Assembly: GCA_947501275.1 (NCBI GenBank)
Contig: CANMVD010000003.1
Location: forward strand, 372,001-436,000
Length of the DNA: 64,000 bases
Reading direction: 5' to 3'
Source of the DNA: an uncultured Tateyamaria sp.
Lineage (GTDB): Bacteria > Pseudomonadota > Alphaproteobacteria > Rhodobacterales > Rhodobacteraceae
The notes beneath the pieces are model-generated. The model was not told the DNA's origin. It saw nothing but the letters and a program-made list of their open reading frames with translations, and did not search any database. Position numbers and translations under genes: made by a program. Positions 33,815 through 43,520 of the stretch are shown in pieces (the first letter of the stretch is position 1; every line of letters begins with the position of its first letter).

Positions 33815-34795
33815 ATGCAGCGCATACACAACAACCAAAGGGGCACGCATCCGCGGATCAAAGCGTTGGGGATCGAGGCGGAGTACCCCTTCTCCTCGCA
33901 TTTCATCCAGACGCCTATGGGACAGATGCACTATGTTGACGAGGGGCGCGCGCAGGGCACCTCGACCGTTCTGGCCCTGCACGGCAATCCGTCCTGGTCC
34001 TTTCTGTACCGCAAGTTCATCACCGCCTTATCCCCCGACCGCAGGGTCGTGGTGCCGGATCACATCGGTTTCGGGTTGTCTGAAAAGCCCGATGACGAAG
34101 ACAGCTACACGCTGAAAGCGCATATAGACCACCTTGAGGCGTTGGTGTGTGCGCTTAATCTGACCAACATCACCCTTGTGATGCAGGATTGGGGTGGCCC
34201 AATCGGGCTGGGTGTCGCCGCCCGTCATCCTGACCGGATCAAGGCGCTGGTGGTCATGAATACCTTTGGATTCTACCCACCCGTCGATGGCATGAATCCC
34301 GAAAAACTGAAACTGCCCCCACCCCTCCTAATGATGCGATCCAAGGGCGTGGGCGATCTGCTGGTGCGCAGATTTGGGTTCTTTGAACGGCAGGTGATGA
34401 CCATGGCCACTGCCACCAAACGAACAGGGGCAGTCAAACGGGCCTATCGCGACATCTTTCGCAGTCCCGCCGAACGGGCGGGTGTCATGGCCTTTCCGCG
34501 CATGATCCCGACCCACACCAACCACCCCGCCGCGCAGATTCTGTTGAATGAAACCGGCCCGTATCTCGATCAGTTTGACGGACCTGCGCGCATCTTCTGG
34601 GGGATGAAAGACCCCCTGATCCCGCTCGGTGCGTTGGATGCGTGGCAAAAACGCCTGCCACAGGCGCGCGTGACCACCTTCAAATCCGCCCGCCACTACC
34701 TGCAGGACGATGTGCCTGACGATCTGATCCCGGAGCTGGTCGCATTCCTGCGCCAGCACGCCGACCGAACCACTGCCACGACAGGAGACACATGA
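33815..34795 (+). CDS. Alpha/beta hydrolase, haloalkane-dehalogenase-like (type I motifs)
   Basis: 326 aa from MQRIHNNQRGTHPRI; the TTG-initiated frame adds 11 residues and is less likely. Oxyanion motif HGNPSW (56-61), nucleophile Asp125 in MQDWGG with the adjacent Trp126 expected of halide-binding enzymes, acid in WGMKDPLIP and base in ARHYLQ. The QDWGG motif is also found in OleB-type beta-lactone decarboxylases and other relatives, so dehalogenation is not certain. No signal peptide; cytoplasmic. Its TGA overlaps the next gene's ATG, so the two are coupled. Confidence 0.8.
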   Translation: MQRIHNNQRGTHPRIKALGIEAEYPFSSHFIQTPMGQMHYVDEGRAQGTSTVLALHGNPSWSFLYRKFITALSPDRRVVVPDHIGFGLSEKPDDEDSYTLKAHIDHLEALVCALNLTNITLVMQDWGGPIGLGVAARHPDRIKALVVMNTFGFYPPVDGMNPEKLKLPPPLLMMRSKGVGDLLVRRFGFFERQVMTMATATKRTGAVKRAYRDIFRSPAERAGVMAFPRMIPTHTNHPAAQILLNETGPYLDQFDGPARIFWGMKDPLIPLGALDAWQKRLPQARVTTFKSARHYLQDDVPDDLIPELVAFLRQHADRTTATTGDT

Positions 34796-35775
34796 TGAAA
34801 CGCACCATTTCCCGCCGCGTCTTGTTAAAAACAACTGCGGCCCTGACAACGCTGGCCCTCGCCAGCCCCGTACCGGCCCAAGCCAGCGGCCCAAGCGCCA
34901 ACATGCCATTTGAGAAGAAATTCATTGAAATCAATGGCGCGCAAATGGCCTATGTCGATGAAGGCGAGGGGCCCGTCATGCTGTTTCTACACGGCAATCC
35001 GACGTCTTCATATCTGTGGCGTAACGTTATCCCCTTTGTAACCAGCGGTTATCGCGCAATTGCGCCTGATCTGATTGGTATGGGGGACAGCGCCAAGCCC
35101 GATATCGACTACAGCTTTGCCGATCAAGCCGCGTATCTCGACCGCTTCATCGCCACGCTGGACCTCAGAGATGTTATTCTGGTGGTTCACGACTGGGGCT
35201 CGGTCCTTGGGATGCGCTATGCCCGCCTAAACGAGGCCAACGTGCGCGCGCTCGCGTTTATGGAGGCGGGTATCCCGCCCGCCCTGCCCGCACCAAGCCT
35301 TGAGGCAATGGGGCTGCAAAACGCGCAACTTTTCGGGATGCTGCGCTCTCCCGCCGGAGAAGAGGCCGTCTTGCAAGGCAATTTCTTTGTCGAAGAGGTG
35401 CTTGGCAAGCTCGGGGTGGCCACGCCGCTGTCCCAAGATGTCCTTGACCATTACCGCGCACCATTTCCCACACCGCAAAGCCGCAAGCCAACGCTGGCTT
35501 GGCCCCGTCAGGTACCCATCGCAGGCGAACCTGCAGACACGGCTGCGGTGATCACAGAGAACGGCGCATGGCTTTATACCACGGACATGCCCAAGCTGAT
35601 GCTGCATGTTCAGCCCGGCGCGCTGATGCCGCCACCGGTTGTTGAGTATGTCAAAGCCAATGCATCTAACCTCGAACACGTGGATCTGGGTGCGGGCATT
35701 CACTTCATTCAGGAAGATCACCCCGAAGCAATCGGGAGGGCAGTGCGCGACTGGGCGGACCGGATCGCGATCTGA
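34792..35775 (+). CDS. Tat-exported haloalkane dehalogenase (type II)
   Basis: 327 aa. N-terminus has a twin-arginine signal (SRRVLLKTTAALTTLALA, cleavage probably after PAQA), unusual because most dehalogenases are cytoplasmic. The catalytic set of HLD-II enzymes is complete: HGNPTSS with Asn69, nucleophile Asp134 and Trp135 in VHDWGS, acid Glu158 in FMEAGI, and base His in GAGIHFIQEDHPEAIG. It should hydrolyse carbon-halogen bonds of haloalkanes to alcohols in the periplasm. First ATG at 34792; a second ATG follows at once. Coupled to the upstream hydrolase by a 4-nt overlap. Confidence 0.85.
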   Translation: MMKRTISRRVLLKTTAALTTLALASPVPAQASGPSANMPFEKKFIEINGAQMAYVDEGEGPVMLFLHGNPTSSYLWRNVIPFVTSGYRAIAPDLIGMGDSAKPDIDYSFADQAAYLDRFIATLDLRDVILVVHDWGSVLGMRYARLNEANVRALAFMEAGIPPALPAPSLEAMGLQNAQLFGMLRSPAGEEAVLQGNFFVEEVLGKLGVATPLSQDVLDHYRAPFPTPQSRKPTLAWPRQVPIAGEPADTAAVITENGAWLYTTDMPKLMLHVQPGALMPPPVVEYVKANASNLEHVDLGAGIHFIQEDHPEAIGRAVRDWADRIAI

Positions 35776-35886
35776 ACTGCCGCTGGGCTCGCGAAGGCGC
35801 CCGGCACACGCACACGCTTTCCCCTTCCCGCACGCAAGGCAGCGGGTGGGACCTTATCCACCACTCACAGTATCAAAGGCACGTCC

Positions 35887-36294
35887 ATGTCCCCTCTTCT
35901 CGCACTCATCTTCTTTGGGCTGATCACCATGACCGCCCTGACCATTGAAGTCATCTATGCCTATGCGACCCAAGGGTTCGGCTATGGTTTTTCCTCCAAC
36001 CGCCCGCAGATCGAGCGAACGGCCCTCGGGCTGCGCATCGGGCGGACCTATCAGAATCAGGTGGAATCAGCGGCCTATATCGTCCCGATCCTGCTGGCCG
36101 CGACGGTTGCGGGCCTCGACTCCTTTGGCGTCACCACGGCCGCCGGGCTTATTGTTGCGGGGCGGGCAGCCTTTGTGCTGCTCTATTACACAGGCATTCC
36201 ATTCATCCGCATTCTGGGGTTTTCGTGCGGATCGTTTGGATCATTGTACATCGCCTACGTTCTGCTGACTTCGTCCTTGGGAACCGCGGGCTGA
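35887..36294 (+). CDS. MAPEG-family membrane protein
   Basis: 135 aa with four predicted membrane segments. The MAPEG signature ERTALGLRIGRTYQNQVES, with its Asn-Gln-x-Glu pattern, followed by PILLAATVAG, marks the family of microsomal glutathione S-transferase-like proteins. Inner membrane; possible role in conjugation or peroxidation detoxification. It follows the dehalogenase pair by 111 nt on the same strand and may be part of the same response to xenobiotics, but this is inference. Confidence 0.85.
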   Translation: MSPLLALIFFGLITMTALTIEVIYAYATQGFGYGFSSNRPQIERTALGLRIGRTYQNQVESAAYIVPILLAATVAGLDSFGVTTAAGLIVAGRAAFVLLYYTGIPFIRILGFSCGSFGSLYIAYVLLTSSLGTAG

Positions 36295-36357
36295 CGTTCA
36301 CTTTGCGGCGCGTGAAAACGCTCGTATCTGGTGATGGCGGCGGGTCCGGTACATCAC

Positions 36358-36732
36358 TCAGACCTGCCCGGTCCACCACATCCACAGCACAAATGCGGCG
36401 CCCACAACCAGCAGGTTGAAGACAACAATGGCCGTCAGGCCAAGGATGCGCCCCTTGCGCGCATCCGCGCGGTCAATGCCCCTGAGGTAGTCGAGCACCC
36501 GTGTTTCAGCGCGGTTCAACGCGGCGGCATCCACGCGCTGCATCAGCTTTGGATTTCCACCCAGATCTTGCGCCGCGACAATGCGTTTGGCCTCTGTGTG
36601 CAGGCGTTTTGGCAACCGGCGGCCCGTACGCTTGAGCGCCTTGTCAAGCGTACGCGCCCGCACGCCAAATGCGCCCTGCAACCCCTGCTGCACACGTGCG
36701 GCGCGGGCTTCTATGGTTTCGCTCGTTTCCAT
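36358..36732 (-). CDS. Small protein with C-terminal membrane anchor
   Basis: 124 aa from METSETIEARAARVQQGL. A basic, helical soluble part (about 1-95) with possible coiled coil is followed by one C-terminal transmembrane helix (GLTAIVVFNLLVVGAAFVLW) and a short tail, i.e. tail-anchored. No family I recognise; similar small proteins occur beside hydrolase genes in Rhodobacterales. Divergent from the alpha/beta hydrolase with a shared 92-nt promoter gap. Start chosen to avoid overlap with the hydrolase. Confidence 0.65.
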   Translation of the reverse strand: METSETIEARAARVQQGLQGAFGVRARTLDKALKRTGRRLPKRLHTEAKRIVAAQDLGGNPKLMQRVDAAALNRAETRVLDYLRGIDRADARKGRILGLTAIVVFNLLVVGAAFVLWMWWTGQV

Positions 36733-36824
36733 CGCGCACTCTTTACCCCGCAGGTTCACTGGCCTCAATCCCATGCGGGCAATCCCTCTGGCGTGCGCAA
36801 GCGACACAGGCTAGACCCATAAAC

Positions 36825-37601
36825 ATGCTACACTATTCCGAGATCGGCCCCCAGGACGCGCCCATCGTTCTCATCGCACACGGGCTCTATGGGTCCGGGC
36901 GCAATTGGGGTGTGATCGCCAAACGGCTTTCAGACACACGGCGCGTCGTCACCGTTGATATGCGCAACCACGGGGCCAGTTTCTGGGCCGACAGCCACAG
37001 CTATCACGACCTTGCCGCTGATCTGGCCACAGTCATCGACCACCTTGGCGCGCCGGTGGATGTGATCGGACACTCCATGGGGGGCAAGGCGGCGATGGTG
37101 CTGGCCGTCACCCGCCCGGATTCTGTGCGGCGCCTCATCGTCGGCGACATTGCGCCCGTTCGCTACAGCCACAGTCAGATCCAGTACATCGAGGCCATGC
37201 AGGCTGTGGACTTGTCTGTGGTGACCCGCCGCTCAGAGGCCAACGCACAGCTTGCCGCCCTTGGTGTTGAGCCTGCCCTGTGCAGTTTCCTGACGCAGTC
37301 GCTGGACGTCAGCGCCAAACGCTGGCGTTACAACCTTGATGTACTCGCCGCTGAAATGCCTGATATCATTGGCTTTCCTGAGCTCGAAGGCAGCTTTGAC
37401 GGCCCGGTCCTGTTTTTGTCCGGCGGGACGTCTGACTATGTTCTACCCGAACACCGCGCCAAAATCCGCGGCCTGTTTCCCAAATCCCGATTTGCCAAAT
37501 TGCCCAAGGCCGGTCATTGGCTGCACGCGGATGACGCACGAGGATTTGAAGGCTCCGTGCGCGCATATCTGGATGCAGACGCGGCCCAAGACTTGACGTA
37601 A
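36825..37601 (+). CDS. Alpha/beta hydrolase (YbfF-like esterase)
   Basis: 258 aa from MLHYSEIGPQDAPIVLIAHG. Nucleophile elbow GHSMGGKAAM (Ser about 84), oxyanion motif AHGLYGSGRNW, acid in GGTSDYVLPEH and base in KAGHWLHAD. The GLYGSGRNW pattern is typical of the esterase/thioesterase family that includes E. coli YbfF. Substrate unknown; cytoplasmic. The longer frame from 36669 lies over the divergent gene and is rejected. Confidence 0.85.
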   Translation: MLHYSEIGPQDAPIVLIAHGLYGSGRNWGVIAKRLSDTRRVVTVDMRNHGASFWADSHSYHDLAADLATVIDHLGAPVDVIGHSMGGKAAMVLAVTRPDSVRRLIVGDIAPVRYSHSQIQYIEAMQAVDLSVVTRRSEANAQLAALGVEPALCSFLTQSLDVSAKRWRYNLDVLAAEMPDIIGFPELEGSFDGPVLFLSGGTSDYVLPEHRAKIRGLFPKSRFAKLPKAGHWLHADDARGFEGSVRAYLDADAAQDLT

Positions 37602-37655
37602 ACCCTTTGCCTGTCGCATTTTTATGGGACACAAGACGACGTGGGGTGAACAGCA

Positions 37656-38915
37656 ATGTGGGAAAAACTCCTCTGCCAGTTTCTGTCGGCAATGATGGTC
37701 ACGGATCGCCTGAGCCTGACCATGCCCGATGGCACCATTCGGGATTTCGGGCCCGATACAGGGCAGCGCATCCACCTTGCGATCAAGGACGAGGCCACCT
37801 TGCGCGCCCTCGTGCTGAACCCCGACCTTGGCATGGGCGAAGGATACATGAATGGCACCATTTCGCCCCAGAACTGTACCATGGATGACGTGATGGCGAC
37901 GCTGGTGCGCAACCGTCAGGCAGGGCACATGCCAGGTTGGATGCAGGCCGCCAATCGCGCCCGGTTTCACATGCGCCGCTTCATCCAGCACAACGCACCC
38001 AAACGCGCTCGTCAGAACGTTGCACATCATTATGACCTGTCGGACGACCTCTACCGGCTGTTTCTGGATGAGGACATGCAATATTCTTGTGCCTATTTCG
38101 CAGATCCAGAGATGACCCTTGAACAGGCCCAAGCCGCCAAAAAGGCACATATCGCCGCCAAACTACGGCTGGAACCGGGGATGCGTGTCCTTGATATCGG
38201 GTGCGGTTGGGGCGGAATGGCCATGACGCTGGCACGTGATTACGGCTGCGAAGTGATGGGTATCACCCTTAGCGAAAATCAACTGGCCACTGCCGAACAG
38301 CGGGTCGAGGCAGCGGGGCTTGGCGACAAGGTCCGCTTTAATCTCCAGGACTACCGCCACACCACGGGCACTTATGACCGCATCGTGTCCGTCGGGATGC
38401 TGGAACATGTCGGTGTACCGAATTTCAATACGTATTTCAGCAAGGTATCTGATCTTTTGGATCCCGACGGTGTGGCATTGATCCACACGATTGGGCGGTC
38501 TGGCCCACCCATGGCGCACTCGTCCTGGATCAACAAATACATTTTTCCGGGTGGTTATGTGCCGTCCTTGTCTGAACTCGCAGGCCCCATGGAAAAGTCA
38601 GGCCTGTGGCAGTGTGACATTGAGGTGTGGCGCTTGCACTATGCGACAACCATTCGCCACTGGCGCGAGCGCTTCAACGCCAACCTCGATACCATTCGGA
38701 TTACATATGATGAACGGTTCGTGCGGATGTTCCAGTACTACCTGACCGTCTGCATTATGGCTTTCGAACATCAGATGCAGGGCGTTTACCACTTTCAACT
38801 GGCGCATAAACGCGACGCAGTGCCATTGACGCGCGCCTATTTGCACCCCGGCCAGACAGCGCCCAAACCGGTACCGCAGCCTGCGCGTCGCCCCGTCACA
38901 ACACCGGCACAATAG
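37656..38915 (+). CDS. cfa: Cyclopropane-fatty-acyl-phospholipid synthase
   Basis: 419 aa. N-terminal lipid-binding domain, then SAM-binding LDIGCGWGGMAMTLA (about residues 178-192), VSVGMLEHVG (catalytic Glu) and NKYIFPGGYVPS, with the YSCAYF motif near the active site, all signature elements of CFA synthases. It methylenates cis double bonds of membrane phospholipids using SAM. The SDDLYRLFLDEDMQYSCAY block is strongly conserved in the family. C-terminal Pro-rich tail. It follows the hydrolase by 54 nt on the same strand, but no operon is evident. Confidence 0.93.
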   Translation: MWEKLLCQFLSAMMVTDRLSLTMPDGTIRDFGPDTGQRIHLAIKDEATLRALVLNPDLGMGEGYMNGTISPQNCTMDDVMATLVRNRQAGHMPGWMQAANRARFHMRRFIQHNAPKRARQNVAHHYDLSDDLYRLFLDEDMQYSCAYFADPEMTLEQAQAAKKAHIAAKLRLEPGMRVLDIGCGWGGMAMTLARDYGCEVMGITLSENQLATAEQRVEAAGLGDKVRFNLQDYRHTTGTYDRIVSVGMLEHVGVPNFNTYFSKVSDLLDPDGVALIHTIGRSGPPMAHSSWINKYIFPGGYVPSLSELAGPMEKSGLWQCDIEVWRLHYATTIRHWRERFNANLDTIRITYDERFVRMFQYYLTVCIMAFEHQMQGVYHFQLAHKRDAVPLTRAYLHPGQTAPKPVPQPARRPVTTPAQ

Positions 38916-39051
38916 CGCACCACCGGCACCAATTCGCCGCACTGTTTTCACGAAGTTGCCCGATTTGCATGGCATCCAATAACAGCCGGGTTCGGGTCAA
39001 CCGGGCTTGGACACATATTGGACGGGACTGATTTAGGCTGGAGGGCCGAGA

Positions 39052-39420
39052 ATGGAATATGGACGTCGAGAACCGATCAAAGGCGAGTCTGGCCGCGAGC
39101 CAACCGCATTTACGATGAAGTCGATCAAAGAGCTGTTGGCAGAACAAACGACAGGCCCTGCCGAAGCACCTACATTGCGCACCCCGTTGCCCAAAACAAC
39201 GCTGCAACAGCCGCCACACATGCGTGGCCGCGCGCCAATGCCCGCGCCGGTGACGAAACCCGCCCTGCGTGCCAGCGTCGCGCCCAAGGTCGAGGCCGAA
39301 ATGACCGCGCCGCCGATGCCCTTGCCCAAAGAAGCATTGGAGGCTCTTCGCCCACAGTCCGAATTGGCGGAACCTGTTGAAAAACCGCGCAGTTTCCTTG
39401 GTCGTCTGATCGGCGGTTAA
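39052..39420 (+). CDS. Hypothetical, Pro/Ala-rich basic protein
   Basis: 122 aa. N-terminal MEYGRREPIKGESGREPTAF, a short helical segment FTMKSIKELLAEQ, then a low-complexity proline/alanine stretch, and a conserved-looking end RSFLGRLIGG. No domain recognised; probably disordered with two short linear motifs. Found as a short independent gene between cfa and carB; nothing in it tells its function. Confidence 0.6.
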   Translation: MEYGRREPIKGESGREPTAFTMKSIKELLAEQTTGPAEAPTLRTPLPKTTLQQPPHMRGRAPMPAPVTKPALRASVAPKVEAEMTAPPMPLPKEALEALRPQSELAEPVEKPRSFLGRLIGG

Positions 39421-39647
39421 GACCCCACGCGAACCAGACCCAGAACCGAGTGCATGGCCGCGAGGCCGTGCCCCGTTCTTGCACCCAGTCGCGCGCCTTG
39501 CGCGTAGTTGTGCGATGCGCCCAGCAATCCTCCGTCGCTGGGTAATTCCGCAATCCTGGAAAGCGTGTTCACCGGCCCGCTCCCGACCCTGAATCACGTC
39601 CCACCGACCTTGACCCGCTTTTTTCCCGCACAATGCACCGGCTTACC

Positions 39648-39675
39648 TTGCGCCTGCTTGGCGGATGCGTATAAC
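39648..39675 (+). promoter_or_regulatory. Candidate promoter of carB
   Basis: TTGCGC (39648-39653) and TATAAC (39670-39675) with a 16-bp spacer, placing a start site about 25 nt before the carB ATG. Reasonable sigma-70 match by eye. Confidence 0.5.
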
Positions 39676-39706
39676 GCGGACAATTTGCAAACTGCGGGGG
39701 CGGGAC

Positions 39707-42700
39707 ATGCCAAAAAGAACCGATATCAACTCGATCATGATCATCGGCGCCGGTCCCATCGTGATTGGGCAAGCCTGCGAATTTGACTACTCAGGAGCTC
39801 AAGCGTGCAAAGCGCTGCGCGAAGAAGGCTACCGTGTCATCCTCGTCAACTCGAACCCCGCCACCATCATGACCGATCCGGGGCTGGCTGACGCAACCTA
39901 CATCGAGCCGATCACCCCAGAAGTTGTCGCCAAGATCATTGAAAAAGAGCGTCCCGACGCGCTGCTGCCAACGATGGGTGGCCAGACCGGGCTCAATACC
40001 TCTCTGGCGCTCGAAGAGATGGGTGTGCTCGACAAGTTCAGTGTTGAAATGATCGGAGCCAAGCGCGCCGCAATCGAAATGGCCGAAGACCGCAAGCTGT
40101 TCCGCGAAGCGATGGATCGTTTGGGCATCGAAAACCCCAAAGCCGAGATAATCACCGCGCCGAAAAACGACGCAGGCCAAAAGGACCTTGAGGCAGGCGT
40201 GGCCCTTGCTCTTGATACGCTCGAGAAAGTGGGGTTGCCGGCCATTATCCGCCCCGCCTTTACCCTCGGCGGTACTGGCGGCGGTGTGGCTTACAACCGC
40301 GACGACTACATGGCAATTTGCCGCTCTGGTATGGATGCCAGCCCCGTCGGGCAGATCCTCGTGGATGAAAGTCTGCTGGGGTGGAAAGAGTACGAGATGG
40401 AAGTCGTGCGCGACACGGCTGACAATGCAATCATCGTATGTTCCATCGAAAACGTAGACCCGATGGGCGTGCATACCGGAGATTCCATCACCGTTGCTCC
40501 GGCCCTGACGCTGACGGACAAAGAATACCAGATCATGCGCAATCACAGCATCGCTGTGCTGCGCGAGATCGGCGTGGAAACGGGCGGTTCCAACGTCCAG
40601 TGGGCCATTAACCCAGATGACGGGCGCATGGTTGTGATCGAGATGAACCCGCGGGTGTCCCGCTCGTCCGCGCTGGCGTCCAAGGCCACGGGTTTCCCGA
40701 TTGCCAAGATCGCGGCCAAGCTGGCTGTGGGCTACACGCTGGACGAACTCGACAATGACATCACCAAAGTCACGCCAGCCAGCTTTGAACCGACCATCGA
40801 CTATGTCGTCACCAAGATCCCGCGCTTTGCTTTCGAAAAATTCCCCGGCTCCGAGCCTCACCTGACAACAGCCATGAAATCCGTGGGCGAAGTCATGGCC
40901 ATCGGTCGGACCTTCCACGAATCCGTGCAAAAAGCGCTCGCCTCCATGGAAACCGGCCTGTCCGGTTTTGACGAAATCGACATTCCCGGCGCGGATGATC
41001 CTGCCACAGGGCATGCCGCCATCACCCGCGCTTTGGCCCAGCAAACACCTGACCGCATCCGAGTTATCGCCCAAGCGATGCGCGAGGGTCTCAGCGACGA
41101 TGACATCTTTGGAATCACCAAATTCGACCCATGGTTCCTCGCCCGTATTCGCGAGATTATCGAAACCGAACAAGACCTTGAAAGCACTGGCTTGCCCGAG
41201 GACGCTGCAGGTTTGCGCCATCTCAAGATGATGGGTTTTTCCGATGCGCGGCTCGCCATGATCACAGGCAAGACCGAAGCGGAGGTCCGCAAGGCTCGCA
41301 CCGACAGTGGTGTGCGCGCGGTCTTCAAACGTATCGACACCTGTGCGGCAGAGTTCGAAGCGCAGACGCCTTACATGTATTCGACCTATGAAACGCCCGT
41401 CTTTGGCGATGTGGAATGCGAAGCCCGCCCGTCGGACCGCAATAAGGTTGTCATCCTTGGCGGCGGCCCCAACCGTATCGGGCAAGGGATCGAGTTTGAC
41501 TATTGCTGCTGTCACGCCTGCTTTGCGCTGACGGATGCGGGCTATGAGACGATCATGGTCAACTGTAACCCCGAGACTGTCTCCACCGACTATGACACCT
41601 CGGACCGTCTGTATTTCGAGCCACTGACCTTTGAACATGTCATGGAAATCCTGTCCAAAGAAATGGACAACGGCACCCTGCACGGCGTCATCGTTCAGTT
41701 TGGCGGGCAAACCCCGCTCAAGCTCGCCAATGCACTGGAAGAGGCGGGCGTGCCCATCCTTGGCACATCACCCGACGCGATTGATCTGGCCGAAGACCGC
41801 GAGCGGTTCCAGAAGCTGGTTCAGGATCTGGGCCTCAAGCAACCCAAGAACGGCATTGCTCATTCCGACGCCGAAGCGCTGGCGATAGCAGGTGAAATCG
41901 GGTTTCCACTCGTGATCCGCCCCTCCTATGTACTGGGTGGACGGGCCATGGAGATTGTGCGCGATCAAGCCAGCCTTGAACGCTACATCTCCGAGGCAGT
42001 TGTCGTGTCTGGCGACAGCCCCGTCCTGCTTGACAGCTACCTGTCAGGGGCCGTGGAACTGGACGTGGACGCCTTGTGCGACGGCACCGATGTACATGTT
42101 TCAGGCATCATGCAGCACATTGAAGAAGCAGGCGTGCACTCAGGTGACAGTGCCTGTTCGCTGCCGCCCTACTCCCTGTCCAAAGAGATCATCGCCGAGG
42201 TGGAGCGTCAGACACATGCCCTTGCCCACGCGCTGAACGTAGTGGGGCTGATGAACATTCAGTTCGCGGTGCAGGATGGCACGATCTATCTGATCGAGGT
42301 GAACCCGCGCGCCTCCCGTACGGTGCCGTTTGTGGCCAAATCCACGGACAGCGCCATTGCATCCATTGCAGCACGGATCATGGCCGGCGCCAAGCTGGCT
42401 GAATTCCCGCAACGCGCGCCCTATGACGCCGACGCCAGCTATGACGCTGTACTGCCGCTTGGCGACCCGATGACTTTGGCCGATCCAAACATGCCGTGGT
42501 TCTCCGTCAAGGAGGCGGTCATGCCCTTTGCGCGTTTCCCCGGCGTGGACACGATCCTTGGACCTGAAATGCGCTCGACCGGAGAAGTGATGGGCTGGGA
42601 TCGCACCTTTGCCCGCGCCTTTCTCAAGGCACAGATGGGTGCGGGTATGGTCTTGCCGGATGCAGGCTGCGCCTTCATTTCGATCAAAGATATGGACAAG

Positions 42701-43051
42701 ACACCAGAGATGCTTGAAGCGGCGCAGATCCTGACGGGGTTGGGCTTTACGCTTGTGGCAACACGCGGCACCGCCGCTTGGTACGAAAGCCAGGGCGTGA
42801 CCTGCGGCACCGTCAACAAGGTGTACGAAGGCCGCCCTGATGTCACCGACATGATGAAAGATGGCGGCATTCAGCTGGTACTCAACACAACTGAAGGGGT
42901 ACAAGCTGTCGAAGACAGCAAGTCCATTCGCTCCATCGCATTGTATGACAAGATCCCCTATTTCACGACGGCTGCGGGGGCACATGCCGCCGCACTTGCC
43001 ATCCGCGAACAAGCACAGGGTGACGTTGGCGTGAAAGCCCTGCAAGGCTAA
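39707..43051 (+). CDS. carB: Carbamoyl-phosphate synthase large subunit
   Basis: 1114 aa from [19 protein letters not shown]; the frame from 39665 would add 14 unrelated residues. Two homologous ATP-grasp halves, each starting with an N-terminal Rossmann-type segment ([17 protein letters not shown] and [16 protein letters not shown]), substrate motifs [18 protein letters not shown] and [18 protein letters not shown], and the C-terminal MGS-like allosteric domain ([16 protein letters not shown]). It makes carbamoyl phosphate for pyrimidines and arginine. The partner carA is not in the window, as is common in alphaproteobacteria. Confidence 0.98.
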   Translation: MPKRTDINSIMIIGAGPIVIGQACEFDYSGAQACKALREEGYRVILVNSNPATIMTDPGLADATYIEPITPEVVAKIIEKERPDALLPTMGGQTGLNTSLALEEMGVLDKFSVEMIGAKRAAIEMAEDRKLFREAMDRLGIENPKAEIITAPKNDAGQKDLEAGVALALDTLEKVGLPAIIRPAFTLGGTGGGVAYNRDDYMAICRSGMDASPVGQILVDESLLGWKEYEMEVVRDTADNAIIVCSIENVDPMGVHTGDSITVAPALTLTDKEYQIMRNHSIAVLREIGVETGGSNVQWAINPDDGRMVVIEMNPRVSRSSALASKATGFPIAKIAAKLAVGYTLDELDNDITKVTPASFEPTIDYVVTKIPRFAFEKFPGSEPHLTTAMKSVGEVMAIGRTFHESVQKALASMETGLSGFDEIDIPGADDPATGHAAITRALAQQTPDRIRVIAQAMREGLSDDDIFGITKFDPWFLARIREIIETEQDLESTGLPEDAAGLRHLKMMGFSDARLAMITGKTEAEVRKARTDSGVRAVFKRIDTCAAEFEAQTPYMYSTYETPVFGDVECEARPSDRNKVVILGGGPNRIGQGIEFDYCCCHACFALTDAGYETIMVNCNPETVSTDYDTSDRLYFEPLTFEHVMEILSKEMDNGTLHGVIVQFGGQTPLKLANALEEAGVPILGTSPDAIDLAEDRERFQKLVQDLGLKQPKNGIAHSDAEALAIAGEIGFPLVIRPSYVLGGRAMEIVRDQASLERYISEAVVVSGDSPVLLDSYLSGAVELDVDALCDGTDVHVSGIMQHIEEAGVHSGDSACSLPPYSLSKEIIAEVERQTHALAHALNVVGLMNIQFAVQDGTIYLIEVNPRASRTVPFVAKSTDSAIASIAARIMAGAKLAEFPQRAPYDADASYDAVLPLGDPMTLADPNMPWFSVKEAVMPFARFPGVDTILGPEMRSTGEVMGWDRTFARAFLKAQMGAGMVLPDAGCAFISIKDMDKTPEMLEAAQILTGLGFTLVATRGTAAWYESQGVTCGTVNKVYEGRPDVTDMMKDGGIQLVLNTTEGVQAVEDSKSIRSIALYDKIPYFTTAAGAHAAALAIREQAQGDVGVKALQG

Positions 43052-43229
43052 GGCGGCGCTCGGACCCGCGAATGGGCGACAAGCAATCAAAGGCGCCAAC
43101 TCGCATAGCGCCCCTTAACCTTGGCCGTAGCATCTGTGCCATGGCCCGGGATGTTCCAACTCAGATTTCTGTCCGTATGGCGTTTTGTGATAGAGTTGTC
43201 CTACAGGTTACTTCACCGGGATATTAATC

Positions 43230-43520
43230 ATGCTGCGTTATCTTGTTCCTACCTCCCTTGTTCTCACCGCGTGCACGCCAGTTGCAGATCCGGTCAGCGG
43301 CACCACGTTGCCACTGTTCGGGGACGGCTACCGTTTCAAGGGCGATCTGTGCCGCCGCGTGGGCGAAGACGATTTCACCAATCAGTTTCTGGATGATGCT
43401 GCCGATTTGGTGGGGTGCCCTGCTGACGCGGAAAACCTCGGCGTCTTTGTAGCAGACACAGGCGCGATCGAGGTCGCACGGCGCGACGGTTTTGTGCTCT
43501 ATTCCATCCCTGTCCGCTAA
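43230..43520 (+). CDS. Small lipoprotein, unknown function
   Basis: 96 aa. Lipobox SLVLTACTPVADP (Cys at about 15). Two more Cys in DLCRRVGEDD and LVGCPAD may form a disulfide. No family recognised. Its stop overlaps by four nt the convergent CobW gene. Likely a periplasmic lipid-anchored protein. Confidence 0.7.
   Translation: MLRYLVPTSLVLTACTPVADPVSGTTLPLFGDGYRFKGDLCRRVGEDDFTNQFLDDAADLVGCPADAENLGVFVADTGAIEVARRDGFVLYSIPVR

Noticed and set aside
39791-41710. 639-aa minus-strand ORF opposite carB
   Set aside because: Antisense shadow of carB, produced by codon bias in G+C-rich coding DNA.
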